The translations under genes and the position numbers were made by a program. A stretch of DNA of 64,000 nt from CAVRXT01 sp049644285 (GTDB lineage: Bacteria > Acidobacteriota > Terriglobia > Acidiferrales > UBA7541): assembly GCA_049644285.1 (NCBI GenBank), contig JBARRP010000163.1, positions 1 through 64,000 of the forward strand, in the 5' to 3' direction. The notes beneath the pieces were generated by a model, which was not told where the DNA came from, did no database searches, and saw only the letters and a program-made list of their open reading frames with translations. Below, in pieces: positions 39,686-47,970 of the stretch. The stretch's first letter is position 1, and every line of letters begins with the position of its first letter.

Positions 39686-40849
39686 GTGGAATTTTCTCTG
39701 ACCGAGGAACAACAACAGCTTCGCCGCAGCATTCGCGAATTCGCTGAAGGGGAAATCGCTCCCCACGTGATGGAGTGGGACGAAGCCTCGCATTTTCCGC
39801 AGGAAATCCTCCCGAAACTTGCCGAAATGGGCTTGCTCGGCGTTATTTTCCCCGAAAAATACGGCGGCGCGGGGCTGGGCTACATCGAATACGCAATCGC
39901 GATCGAGGAGCTGGCGAGAGTGGACGGTTCCGTGGCGATCATTGTTGCCGCGCACAATTCTCTCGGTACGAATCACATCTACAAGTTTGGCACCGAAGAG
40001 CAGCGAAGGAAGTATGTGGTTCCGCTGGCGCAGGGGAAAAAGCTCGGCTGCTGGTCGCTGACGGAACCCGAGGCGGGATCCGACGCGGGCGGGACGCGAA
40101 CCGTTGCGATGAAGAAGGACGGCGGCTGGGTGCTCAACGGAGCCAAGACGTTCACCACGAACGGCCACTACGCCGATGTCTGCGTGGGTATGGCGGTCAC
40201 CGACAAGTCGAAGCGGTCTCACGGCATTTCGGCGTTCATCATCGAGAAAGGGACGCCGGGGTTTCGTCCGGGAAAAAAGGAAAACAAGCTGGGCCTGCGC
40301 GCCAGCGACACTTCGGAAGTGATTTTTGCGGATTGCCGCGTCCCCGCAGAGAACCTTCTCGGTGAGGAAGGCGAAGGATTCGTCAACAGCCTGCAAGTTC
40401 TCGATGGAGGCCGCATCTCGATTGCGGCGCTGGGTCTGGGGATGGCGCAAGGAGCTTACGAAGCCGCGGCGAAATACGCGAAACAGCGGAAGCAATTTGG
40501 AAAAGCGATAGCCGAGTTCCAGGCTATTCAGTTCAAGCTCGCCGATATGGCAACCGAGATCGAAGCGGCACGCCTACTGACGTATCAGGCAGCCTGGCTT
40601 GCGGACCGTTCGATTGCGAGTAACGGAAATGTCCGCTTTACGCAGGAATCGAGCATGGCGAAACTTTACGCCGGTGAAGTGGCGGTGCGTGTCGCCAACG
40701 AGGCCGTTCAAATTTTCGGCGGCTATGGCTTTATCAAGGACTATCCCGCCGAGAAGTTTTATAGGGACGTCAAGCTTTGCACCATTGGCGAAGGCACCAG
40801 CGAAATTCAGCGCCTGGTCATTGCTCGTCAACTCCTCGGAAAATCCTGA
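39686..40849 (+). CDS. Acyl-CoA dehydrogenase
   Basis: 387-residue FAD enzyme introducing the alpha-beta double bond of acyl-CoA. The N-terminus EFSLTEEQQQLRRSIREFAE, FAD/substrate segments CWSLTEPEAGSDAGGTRT and RKQFGKAIAEFQAIQ, and the catalytic Glu in TIGEGTSEIQRL are present; the Glu position is that of short- and branched-chain enzymes. The start is GTG 39686 with GAGG upstream; TATAAA at 39635 would start transcription just before it. meaB follows after 25 bases, linking it to branched-chain or propionate metabolism by context. Confidence 0.93.
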   Translation: MEFSLTEEQQQLRRSIREFAEGEIAPHVMEWDEASHFPQEILPKLAEMGLLGVIFPEKYGGAGLGYIEYAIAIEELARVDGSVAIIVAAHNSLGTNHIYKFGTEEQRRKYVVPLAQGKKLGCWSLTEPEAGSDAGGTRTVAMKKDGGWVLNGAKTFTTNGHYADVCVGMAVTDKSKRSHGISAFIIEKGTPGFRPGKKENKLGLRASDTSEVIFADCRVPAENLLGEEGEGFVNSLQVLDGGRISIAALGLGMAQGAYEAAAKYAKQRKQFGKAIAEFQAIQFKLADMATEIEAARLLTYQAAWLADRSIASNGNVRFTQESSMAKLYAGEVAVRVANEAVQIFGGYGFIKDYPAEKFYRDVKLCTIGEGTSEIQRLVIARQLLGKS

Positions 40850-40874
40850 CCTGAGGGAGGAATCAACTCAGCAC

Positions 40875-41840
40875 ATGCCGATTGCCATCGATCACTGGGC
40901 GGAGCAGGTTCGCGCGGGCGATGTTCGCGCGATTTCGCGGGCGGTCACGGCGATCGAGGACCGGTCTCCTGAAGCGGAAGAGATTCTGCGGCAACTTTTC
41001 CCGTTTACGGGGAACGCCTATCGCATCGGCGTCACCGGCGCACCGGGCACGGGAAAGAGCACGCTGGTCGATCGGCTGGCCGCTTACTATCGTGGCGCCA
41101 AGCGAACCGTCGGGATCATCGCGGTGGATCCATCAAGCCCGTTCACCGGCGGAGCGATTCTGGGTGATCGCATCCGCATGCAGGGTCACGCCACGGATTC
41201 GGGCATTTTCATACGTTCGATGGCGACGCGCGGCTCTCTGGGAGGCTTGGCGCAGGCGACCGGGGATGCAGCGCTGCTTCTGGACGCGGCGGGCAAGCAG
41301 ATTGTGCTCATCGAAACGGTCGGAGTGGGGCAGGGTGAAATCGAAATTGTGCGCCTTGCGGATTGCACACTGGTGGTGCTGGTGCCGGGGATGGGCGACG
41401 ATGTTCAGAGCCTCAAGGCCGGCCTGATGGAAATTGGCGATGTCTTTGTTCTGAACAAGTCCGACCGCGAGGGCGCCGACCGTTTCGAGCAACAGCTTCG
41501 CGCGATCTTGCAGCTCGTCCCGGAACGCGAGGGCTGGAAATCTCCGGTGGTTCGCACGACGGCGACGGAAAATAAGGGAATCAGCGATCTGGCCGCGGCG
41601 ATCGATCAATTTCACAAACATTTCTCCGGGGCGGGTGAGGCGCGCAAGAAGGCGATCGAGCACTGGAAGCAGCGGTTGTTGCAATTGCTCGAAAAGCGAC
41701 TTCTGGAACGCGTCGCGGGCGAGCGGATGACCGAAACGGTGCTGGCGGAAATGGCTGCCGAAGTGGCGGACCGAAAGAAAGACCCCTATGCGGCCGTTGA
41801 CGAGCTATTGGCGCAGGCTGGATTGAGAGCTTCTCGTTGA
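40875..41840 (+). CDS. meaB: Methylmalonyl-CoA mutase-associated GTPase
   Basis: 321-residue G3E GTPase that guards and reloads the B12 cofactor of methylmalonyl-CoA mutase. The P-loop GAPGTGKS is at residues 55-62. DPSSPFTGGAILGDRIRM, ETVGVGQGEIEI and VLNKSD follow, and a dimerisation helix ends the protein. The mutase itself is not in this window. It begins 25 bases after the acyl-CoA dehydrogenase, suggesting a shared transcript for acyl-CoA degradation. Older databases call it ArgK. Confidence 0.92.
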   Translation: MPIAIDHWAEQVRAGDVRAISRAVTAIEDRSPEAEEILRQLFPFTGNAYRIGVTGAPGTGKSTLVDRLAAYYRGAKRTVGIIAVDPSSPFTGGAILGDRIRMQGHATDSGIFIRSMATRGSLGGLAQATGDAALLLDAAGKQIVLIETVGVGQGEIEIVRLADCTLVVLVPGMGDDVQSLKAGLMEIGDVFVLNKSDREGADRFEQQLRAILQLVPEREGWKSPVVRTTATENKGISDLAAAIDQFHKHFSGAGEARKKAIEHWKQRLLQLLEKRLLERVAGERMTETVLAEMAAEVADRKKDPYAAVDELLAQAGLRASR

Positions 41841-41854
41841 GAAACCTCCGACAA

Positions 41855-41949
41855 TGTCATTCTGAGGGGCGATGCAACAGCCAGAGGAATCTGCTTTTTG
41901 CCCTGATGCGGACGGCAAAGCAGATTCCTCACTTCGTTCGGAACGACAG
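41855..41949 (+). repeat. 95-bp near-palindromic element containing REP-like copy G
   Basis: Inner arms GAGGAATCTGC...GCC (41884-41902) and GGC...GCAGATTCCTC (41914-41930) pair over 17 positions with a two-base bulge. Outer arms TGTCATTCTGA (41855-41865) and TCGGAACGACA (41938-41948) also pair imperfectly. The right side ends with the standard REP-like core. It resembles a miniature inverted-repeat element formed by two oppositely oriented REP copies. It lies between meaB and the metallohydrolase gene. Confidence 0.7.
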
Positions 41950-41987
41950 TGTCCCGCGTTTTTCGACAACTCGTATGGAGCTTCGCG

Positions 41988-42827
41988 TTGAGGCTCGGTG
42001 ATCTGGAGTTTCACATCGTCAGCGATGGCGGAGTGCGCCTTGACGGCGGCGGAATGTTTGGCGTGATTCCGCGGCCGATGTGGGAGAAGAAATTCGCCCC
42101 CGACGAGCGGAACCGCGTGCGCATCGCGATGAATTGTCTCCTGATCCGCTCGGGAGGGAAGTGGTTGCTGGTCGAGACCGGCGCCGGCGAGAAATGGGAC
42201 GCAAAGAGGCGCGACATTTTCGCCATCGAAGGGCCACCCCGGCTTCTTGACCACCTGGCGGAGCGCGGGGTGAAGCCCGAGCAGATCGATTACGTCATCA
42301 ACACGCATCTCCATTTCGATCACTGCGGCTGGAACACTCGCATCGTGGACGGGCGCGCGGTTCCGACGTTTCCGAATGCGCGGTACATCGTGCAGAAGGG
42401 TGAGCTCGAACACGCCAAGCGTCCGAATGAGCGCGATCGCTCGAGCTATATCCCGGATAATTTCCTTCCGATCGAGGCAGCAGGGCAGTGGTGGTTGCTC
42501 GAAGGGGAGCGCGAAATCGCGCCGGGCGTCGAGCTGATTCGCGTGCCGGGCCACACGGCGGACATGCAATGCGTGATTCTGCGGGGCGGAGGAAAGGGAG
42601 CGTTTTTGTTTGCCGACCTTGTTCCAACAACGGCGCATCTACCTCTCGCGTGGATCATGAGCTTTGACCTGTATCCGATGACTACGCTTGAAAACAAGCA
42701 GAAATGGATTGCCGAGGTAGCTCGACAGGGATGGCTGGCGCTGTTCGGACATGATCCCGTGATCCCAGCGGCCTATCTGCATGAGCGCGAGGGCCAATAT
42801 GTGGCCGAAGCCGTAAAGGTGGACTGA
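41988..42827 (+). CDS. MBL-fold metallohydrolase
   Basis: 279 residues from TTG 41988, with TATGGAG seven bases upstream; an ATG-initiated version from 41949 would begin inside the repeat. The metal site HLHFDHCGW lies near residue 105, with later ligands in RVPGHTADMQ, LFADLVP and FGHDPVIPAA. The fold covers hydrolases of many substrates, including quorum-sensing lactones and thioesters, so no specific function is assigned. The stop is two bases before mtnP. Confidence 0.88.
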   Translation: MRLGDLEFHIVSDGGVRLDGGGMFGVIPRPMWEKKFAPDERNRVRIAMNCLLIRSGGKWLLVETGAGEKWDAKRRDIFAIEGPPRLLDHLAERGVKPEQIDYVINTHLHFDHCGWNTRIVDGRAVPTFPNARYIVQKGELEHAKRPNERDRSSYIPDNFLPIEAAGQWWLLEGEREIAPGVELIRVPGHTADMQCVILRGGGKGAFLFADLVPTTAHLPLAWIMSFDLYPMTTLENKQKWIAEVARQGWLALFGHDPVIPAAYLHEREGQYVAEAVKVD

Positions 42828-42829
42828 GA

Positions 42830-43732
42830 ATGGCGCAATCAGCACCGAAGAAGAGTCGAAGCAAAGGAAAGGATTCAGTCGGGATCGGAATCGTCGGCGG
42901 GAGCGGGCTGTATTCCATGCCCGGGCTCATGAATGCGCGCGAAAAGCGCGTTCGGACGCCTTTCGGCGATCCTTCCGATGCGTTCGTCGTGGGCACGCTG
43001 GAGGGTCAGCACGTCGCCTTTCTCGCGCGGCACGGGCGCGGCCATCGCCTTTTGCCGAGCGAGATCAATTATCGCGCCAACATTTATGCCATGAAGGTCC
43101 TCGGGGTCGAACGCATTCTTTCCGTCAGCGCGGTCGGCTCGCTGCGGGAAGATTTGCCGCCGCTCGATTTCCTGATTCCGGATCAATTCTTCGACCGCAC
43201 TCGCCTGCGGATTGCCACATTTTTCGGAAACGGTATTGTCGCCCACGTCGGATTCGACAAGCCGACTTGCCCACAACTTTCGGGCTGGCTTGGCGAGGCC
43301 TGCGAGCGCGCCGGAGTGACGGTGCATCGCGGCGGCACCTACGTTTGCATGGAAGGCCCGCAGTTCTCGACGCTGGCCGAATCGCACACCTATCGGCAAT
43401 TGCGATTCGACGTGATCGGCATGACCAACCTGACGGAAGCCAAGCTGGCGCGTGAAGCCGAAATCTGCTATTCGACCGTGGCCATGATCACCGACTACGA
43501 TTGCTGGCATCCGCACCATGACGTCGTCACCGTCAGCGAGGTGATCGGCAACCTCAACCGAAACACCGAAAACGTGCAGCGCGTGATTCGCGAAGCGGTT
43601 CGAGCGCTTACTGCAGCTCGCGAGTGCCGGTGCGGCTCGGCGCTGGCGCATGCCATCCTCACAGACCGGAAGCTCATTGCAGCCGCGGCCAAGCGACGCC
43701 TGGCGCCGATTATCGGCAAATACATTTCCTGA
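42830..43732 (+). CDS. mtnP: S-methyl-5'-thioadenosine phosphorylase
   Basis: 300-residue purine phosphorylase. GIVGGSGLYSM (phosphate loop), FLARHGRGHRLLPSEINYRANI, EGPQFSTLAES and IGMTNLTEAKLAREAEICY (purine and methylthioribose pocket) are characteristic of MTAP. The enzyme recycles methylthioadenosine from polyamine and quorum-signal synthesis to adenine and methylthioribose 1-phosphate. The N-terminal 20 residues are a basic extension. It starts two bases after the metallohydrolase gene, and a PfkB kinase follows after 13 bases. Confidence 0.93.
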   Translation: MAQSAPKKSRSKGKDSVGIGIVGGSGLYSMPGLMNAREKRVRTPFGDPSDAFVVGTLEGQHVAFLARHGRGHRLLPSEINYRANIYAMKVLGVERILSVSAVGSLREDLPPLDFLIPDQFFDRTRLRIATFFGNGIVAHVGFDKPTCPQLSGWLGEACERAGVTVHRGGTYVCMEGPQFSTLAESHTYRQLRFDVIGMTNLTEAKLAREAEICYSTVAMITDYDCWHPHHDVVTVSEVIGNLNRNTENVQRVIREAVRALTAARECRCGSALAHAILTDRKLIAAAAKRRLAPIIGKYIS

Positions 43733-43745
43733 GTCGGGAGCGAAC

Positions 43746-44654
43746 ATGTCCCTTTTGGTCGTCGGCTCCGTGGCATTCGATGCGATCGAAACCCCCCACG
43801 GGAAGGTGGACCGCACATTGGGAGGGGCAGCCAGTTATTTTTCGCTCGCCGCGAGTTACTTTGCGCCGGTCAGGCTCGTAGGTGTTGTTGGAGACGATTT
43901 CACGCACAAAGATGAAGCGGTGTTTCATGGGCGGAAGATCGATCTGGCCGGCCTGGAACGCGCGGTGGGGAAAACTTTTTTCTGGGCGGGCCGCTACAGC
44001 CTGAACATGAACGAGCGCACGACGCTGGCCACTGAGCTCAACGTTTTCGCCAGCTTCAATCCGAAATTGCCGCCGGCGTACTGTGACTCGCCGTTTGTGT
44101 TTCTGGCGAATATCGACCCGACGCTGCAGCGCTCCGTCCTGCGCCAAATCCAGTGCAAGCCGAAACTGATCGCGCTCGATACGATGAATTACTGGATCGA
44201 GCGGACGCCGGCGGAACTGGCCGAGATTCTCAAGCACAGCCAGGTGGTGATGATCAACGATGACGAGACGCGGCAACTCACCGGCGAACACAACCTTCTG
44301 CGCGCTGCCAAGCGGATTTTCAAAATGGGCCCGCAGACGCTGGTCATCAAACGCGGCGAGCACGGCGCCCTGATGGTGCACAACCGTTTCATTTTTTCCG
44401 TTCCGGCGTTTCCTCTGGAGGAAGTTCACGATCCCACGGGGGCAGGGGACAGCTTCGCTGGCGGATTTATGGGATATTTGGCGAGTGCGGGGCGAGTGAA
44501 TGAGACGACGCTGCGACGGGCGATGGTGTATGGCTCGGTGATGGGGAGTTTCACGGTCGAACGGTTTGGGGTCGAGCGGCTGAAGAATCTGACGCGCCGC
44601 GAAATTCAGGGGCGGGCCAGGAAATTCGAGCGGCTGACCGCCTTCAAGCTCTAG
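43746..44654 (+). CDS. PfkB-family carbohydrate/nucleoside kinase
   Basis: 302 residues from ATG 43746. The C-terminal PfkB signature is HDPTGAGDSFAGGF, with Asp as catalytic base, and the N-terminus LLVVGSVAFDAIETPHGKV has the first family motif. NDDETRQLTGE and IKRGEHGALMV are also typical. It would phosphorylate a sugar or nucleoside. Its position 13 bases after mtnP suggests a product of methylthioadenosine or nucleoside salvage as substrate; that is inference from context. Confidence 0.88.
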   Translation: MSLLVVGSVAFDAIETPHGKVDRTLGGAASYFSLAASYFAPVRLVGVVGDDFTHKDEAVFHGRKIDLAGLERAVGKTFFWAGRYSLNMNERTTLATELNVFASFNPKLPPAYCDSPFVFLANIDPTLQRSVLRQIQCKPKLIALDTMNYWIERTPAELAEILKHSQVVMINDDETRQLTGEHNLLRAAKRIFKMGPQTLVIKRGEHGALMVHNRFIFSVPAFPLEEVHDPTGAGDSFAGGFMGYLASAGRVNETTLRRAMVYGSVMGSFTVERFGVERLKNLTRREIQGRARKFERLTAFKL

Positions 44655-44696
44655 GCGTGCGAGGCGGCAACCCTTTTTTCATCAGTAGAATCCGAG

Positions 44697-44725
44697 TTGA
44701 CGTGCCGCGCACGGGATGCTATCAA
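44697..44725 (+). promoter_or_regulatory. Sigma70-like promoter of the propeller lipoprotein gene
   Basis: TTGACG (44697-44702) and TATCAA (44720-44725) lie 17 bases apart. The transcript would carry a leader of about 115 bases containing the small GC-rich hairpin GGGGCACGCCCC. Confidence 0.45.
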
Positions 44726-44847
44726 TTCCTCTCTTTGACGATTCCCGGGGCACGCCCCGCGAAGCCCTTTGCTTTCCTTCGTTTTGTTCACCCGGTGCGC
44801 CCGCTGGGGACGTGCCCGGGAACCCTGATGGCAGTTCGAGGAGAGGA

Positions 44848-46905
44848 ATGTTGATCCGCTCGAGGCCGGTGGTGTGGGCGCCGTTGGCGGCAGTGCTTGT
44901 CCTGCTGGCCGGGTGTGGTGGCAGCACTCCGCAACCAAACGCAACACCGATTCTGAGCAACATTTTTCCTGCCCACGCGACCGCCGGGGGCTCAAAGTTT
45001 ACGCTGATACTCAGCGGCCTTCAGTTCCTCCAAAATTCGGTCGTCGACTGGAACGGGCACGCGCGGACGACGACGTTTAACTCCGACACCGGCCAACTCT
45101 CTGCATCGATTTCTGCGGCTGACATCGCCCAGTCCGGCACGGCGGAAGTGACAGTTGTGAATCCCGCGCCGGGTGGCGGCACTTCGGGCGCGGTCACATT
45201 TTTCATTGATCCCCGGGCGAATCCAATGCCGGAGATTACTGCGCTTTCCCCGGCGAAGGCGATGGCAGGGGGTCCGCCGTTCACATTGACCGTCAGCGAC
45301 AACGGCTCTGGCGGCACCGGGTTTGTTTCTGTTTCGCTTGTGAACTGGAACGGCCAGCCCCGCGCGACGACATTCGTCAGCACGAGTACGTTGATGGCTC
45401 AGATAACCAAGGCGGACATCGCGGTCCTCGGTACGGCGCATGTAACAGTCACAACTCCGGCGCCGGGGGGCGGCACGTCGAACAGCGTGGCGTTTCCGAT
45501 CACGGCCACCGGCATGGGCGCGGAGCTTCCAATGGTTGTGTCCGTCAACGCGGCCGGCCACGGTGCGAGCGGGCCCAGCTATTCCGCTCAGATGGACGCG
45601 ACGGGCCGCTTTGTAGCGTTCATTTCGCAGGCGAAGGATTTGGTCGCGGGGCTGGTGGGGAACGTCTTTGTTCGAGAGACGTGCATAGGGGCCGACTCCG
45701 GTTGCCTGGCGCGAACCGCTGCGGTGGACCTCGCTGCGGACGACAATGCGCCGAATGGGAGAGCCCTGGGCTGGCCTGCTATCAGTGCCAGCGGGCGATA
45801 TGTCGCGTTCTCATCCGAGGCGACAAATCTGCTCGGCGACATGTTCACCCGCGGACAGCAGATCTTTCTGCGTGATACTTGTCTCGGTGCTGCTGTTTCT
45901 CTGGACTGCACCCCGCGCACGGTCCTCGTTTCGGTGAACGTGAACGGCGTCGAAGGGAGCGGAAGAAGCACGTTGCCATCGGTGAGCCGAGACGGCCGAT
46001 TTGTGGCTTTTGCTTCGGGGGCGACCGATCTTGTCGCTGACGTCAGCGAAGGAATTGCACAAATCTATGTCCGCGACACCTGCCTGGGCGCGGGACCTGG
46101 CTGCGCACCTCGCACGGTGCTCGCGTCGGCAAGTCCTGCGGGTCTGCCGGGAAACGGCGCGAGTCTGCGGTCGGCCATTTCGGCTGACGGACGCTACGTC
46201 GCGTTCGATTCCGGGGCGACGAACCTCAATCGTGGAGGCAGTTCCGAGGTATCTCAAATTTACCTGCGAGATACGTGTTTGGGCGGCGCGCCTCCCTCGG
46301 GATGTGAGCCATCTACGATCCTCGTTTCTCGTTCGAGTGAAGGATCGAGCGCGAATGGGTGGAGCGAATTACCGGCGATCAATGGCGATGGCCGCTTCGT
46401 GGCATTCGTTTCGGAGGCGACGAATCTGGCGGAAAACACCGAACTCGGGCGCCGCCAAGTATTTCTGCGAGACACGTGTTCAGGATCGAGCGCGCCTGTG
46501 GGATGCATTCCTTCAACGAGAGTGGTTTCTTCGGATGCGAATGGGTCTGAAGGCGATTCCGACAGCTTGATGGTTTCGGTGAGCCCGACCGGGCGATACA
46601 TCAGCTTCGCGTCGTTTGCTTCGAACCTTGCTCCTGGGGCTTCCGGCAAGGTATCGCACATCTACGTTCGAGACACGTGCTTCGAGGCATCCTCCGGCCC
46701 TGAGTGCACACCGCGTATCGCCATGGTTTCGACCTCGGCTGATGGCACGCCGGGAGATCTCACCAGCGGAGGCCAGGTTCTGGCGATGCCGTTGAGTCTC
46801 GATGGCCGCTTCATCGCCTTCTTTTCTCTGGCAACAAACCTTGCCCCGAGTGACCAAATCTCCGGCCGCGGCGACGTGTTCCTCACGCGAAACCCGGTGC
46901 AATAG
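44848..46905 (+). CDS. Lipoprotein with two IPT/TIG domains and a seven-bladed beta-propeller
   Basis: 685 residues from ATG 44848 (GAGGAGAGG upstream). The lipobox LLAGCGG gives Cys23 as lipidation site. Two IPT/TIG domains follow (PILSNIFPAHATAGGSKFTL, about 35-120; PEITALSPAKAMAGGPPFTL, about 125-215). The rest has seven repeats of the form GRFVAFxSxATNL...YVRDTC...CxPRTVLVS. Six of the seven blades carry a conserved Cys pair, probably one disulfide per blade. The last blade lacks it. The fold suggests an outer-surface or periplasmic binding protein; no catalytic motif is seen. It stands alone between pfkB and the LD-carboxypeptidase gene. Confidence 0.85.
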   Translation: MLIRSRPVVWAPLAAVLVLLAGCGGSTPQPNATPILSNIFPAHATAGGSKFTLILSGLQFLQNSVVDWNGHARTTTFNSDTGQLSASISAADIAQSGTAEVTVVNPAPGGGTSGAVTFFIDPRANPMPEITALSPAKAMAGGPPFTLTVSDNGSGGTGFVSVSLVNWNGQPRATTFVSTSTLMAQITKADIAVLGTAHVTVTTPAPGGGTSNSVAFPITATGMGAELPMVVSVNAAGHGASGPSYSAQMDATGRFVAFISQAKDLVAGLVGNVFVRETCIGADSGCLARTAAVDLAADDNAPNGRALGWPAISASGRYVAFSSEATNLLGDMFTRGQQIFLRDTCLGAAVSLDCTPRTVLVSVNVNGVEGSGRSTLPSVSRDGRFVAFASGATDLVADVSEGIAQIYVRDTCLGAGPGCAPRTVLASASPAGLPGNGASLRSAISADGRYVAFDSGATNLNRGGSSEVSQIYLRDTCLGGAPPSGCEPSTILVSRSSEGSSANGWSELPAINGDGRFVAFVSEATNLAENTELGRRQVFLRDTCSGSSAPVGCIPSTRVVSSDANGSEGDSDSLMVSVSPTGRYISFASFASNLAPGASGKVSHIYVRDTCFEASSGPECTPRIAMVSTSADGTPGDLTSGGQVLAMPLSLDGRFIAFFSLATNLAPSDQISGRGDVFLTRNPVQ

Positions 46906-47013
46906 GGTCGCCAACTCGAGGGCGAGCGTTGCTGGCCCGTAAGCATCCGGTATCACGCCTCCCGTTAGCGTCTGGACGCGACTTCTGAAATTCCTTATCC
47001 TCAATTTCGCCCG

Positions 47014-47970
47014 ATGCCACGAGCCCTGAAGCCACCTGCACTGACTGCCGGCGATGCCGTACGGGTTATTGCTCCTGCCAGTCCCGTTGAAGAAGAGAAG
47101 CTGCGGAAAGGCTGCGAGGAAATCAAAAGGCTCGGCTATGTTCCGAAGATTGACCGCGACACCGTGCTGGGACGCGATGGATATTTCGCGGGCCCTGTGG
47201 AGAGTCGCGGCGCAGCGCTGAAGGCGGCCCTTGCAGAACCGGAATCGAAGGCCATTTTTTGCGCGCGCGGCGGTTATGGATCGAATTATTTGCTGGACGG
47301 CCTGAAGAAACCGGGCGTGGTTCGCCCAAAGATACTTTTGGGGTACAGCGACATTACTTCGCTGCAGGTATTGTTGTGGCAGAAGTCTCGCTGGGTGACC
47401 TTCTATGGGCCGATGGTTGCGGCCGCGTTCGATTCGGGAGCCGGCGCACCCGGAGGATACGATCCAGTGTCGTTCAAGCGTGCTCTGACGGAGACGCAGC
47501 AGGGATGGACGATGGATCTGCAAGGCGACTCGCTTCTCACCGGTGAGGCAGAAGGGATCTTGCTCGGTGGTTGCCTCACGCTGGTGGAGGCGACGCTGGG
47601 CACGCCCTGGGAGTTGGACACGCGTAACGCGATCGTCTTGCTGGAGGATCGGGCGATGAAGCCGTACCAAGTCGATCGCTCGTTGATGCATCTGAGACAA
47701 GCCGGCAAATTTGAAAGATTGCGCGGGGTGATTTTCGGGGAGTTCCCGGAATCGGACGCGCCGGCCGGGAGCGCGAGCGTTCGTGAAGTTGCCGAGCGCA
47801 TCTTGCGGACCGAAGGGATCCCGGTAGCATGGGGAGTTCCGGTGGGTCACACGGCGCGGCCGATGCTGACGTTTCCTCTGGGCGTCCGCGCGCGGTTGTC
47901 CACCACTGCATCACCGAAACTGGAAATACTGGAGCCGGCGTGTATAGCGCGCCCGGCTGTGAAGCGCTGA
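47014..47970 (+). CDS. ldcA: LD-carboxypeptidase, S66 family
   Basis: 318 residues. S66 peptidases trim D-Ala from murein tetrapeptides or act on related amides such as microcin C. The Ser nucleophile is in LGYSDITSL (about residue 112), with Glu in VLLEDRAMKPYQVDR (about 211) and His in VGHTARPML (about 279), the Ser-His-Glu triad. IFCARGGYGSNYLLDGL is also conserved. No signal peptide is seen, so it acts in the cytoplasm on recycled muropeptides. The next gene is mpl and overlaps its end by 31 bases. Confidence 0.88.
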   Translation: MPRALKPPALTAGDAVRVIAPASPVEEEKLRKGCEEIKRLGYVPKIDRDTVLGRDGYFAGPVESRGAALKAALAEPESKAIFCARGGYGSNYLLDGLKKPGVVRPKILLGYSDITSLQVLLWQKSRWVTFYGPMVAAAFDSGAGAPGGYDPVSFKRALTETQQGWTMDLQGDSLLTGEAEGILLGGCLTLVEATLGTPWELDTRNAIVLLEDRAMKPYQVDRSLMHLRQAGKFERLRGVIFGEFPESDAPAGSASVREVAERILRTEGIPVAWGVPVGHTARPMLTFPLGVRARLSTTASPKLEILEPACIARPAVKR

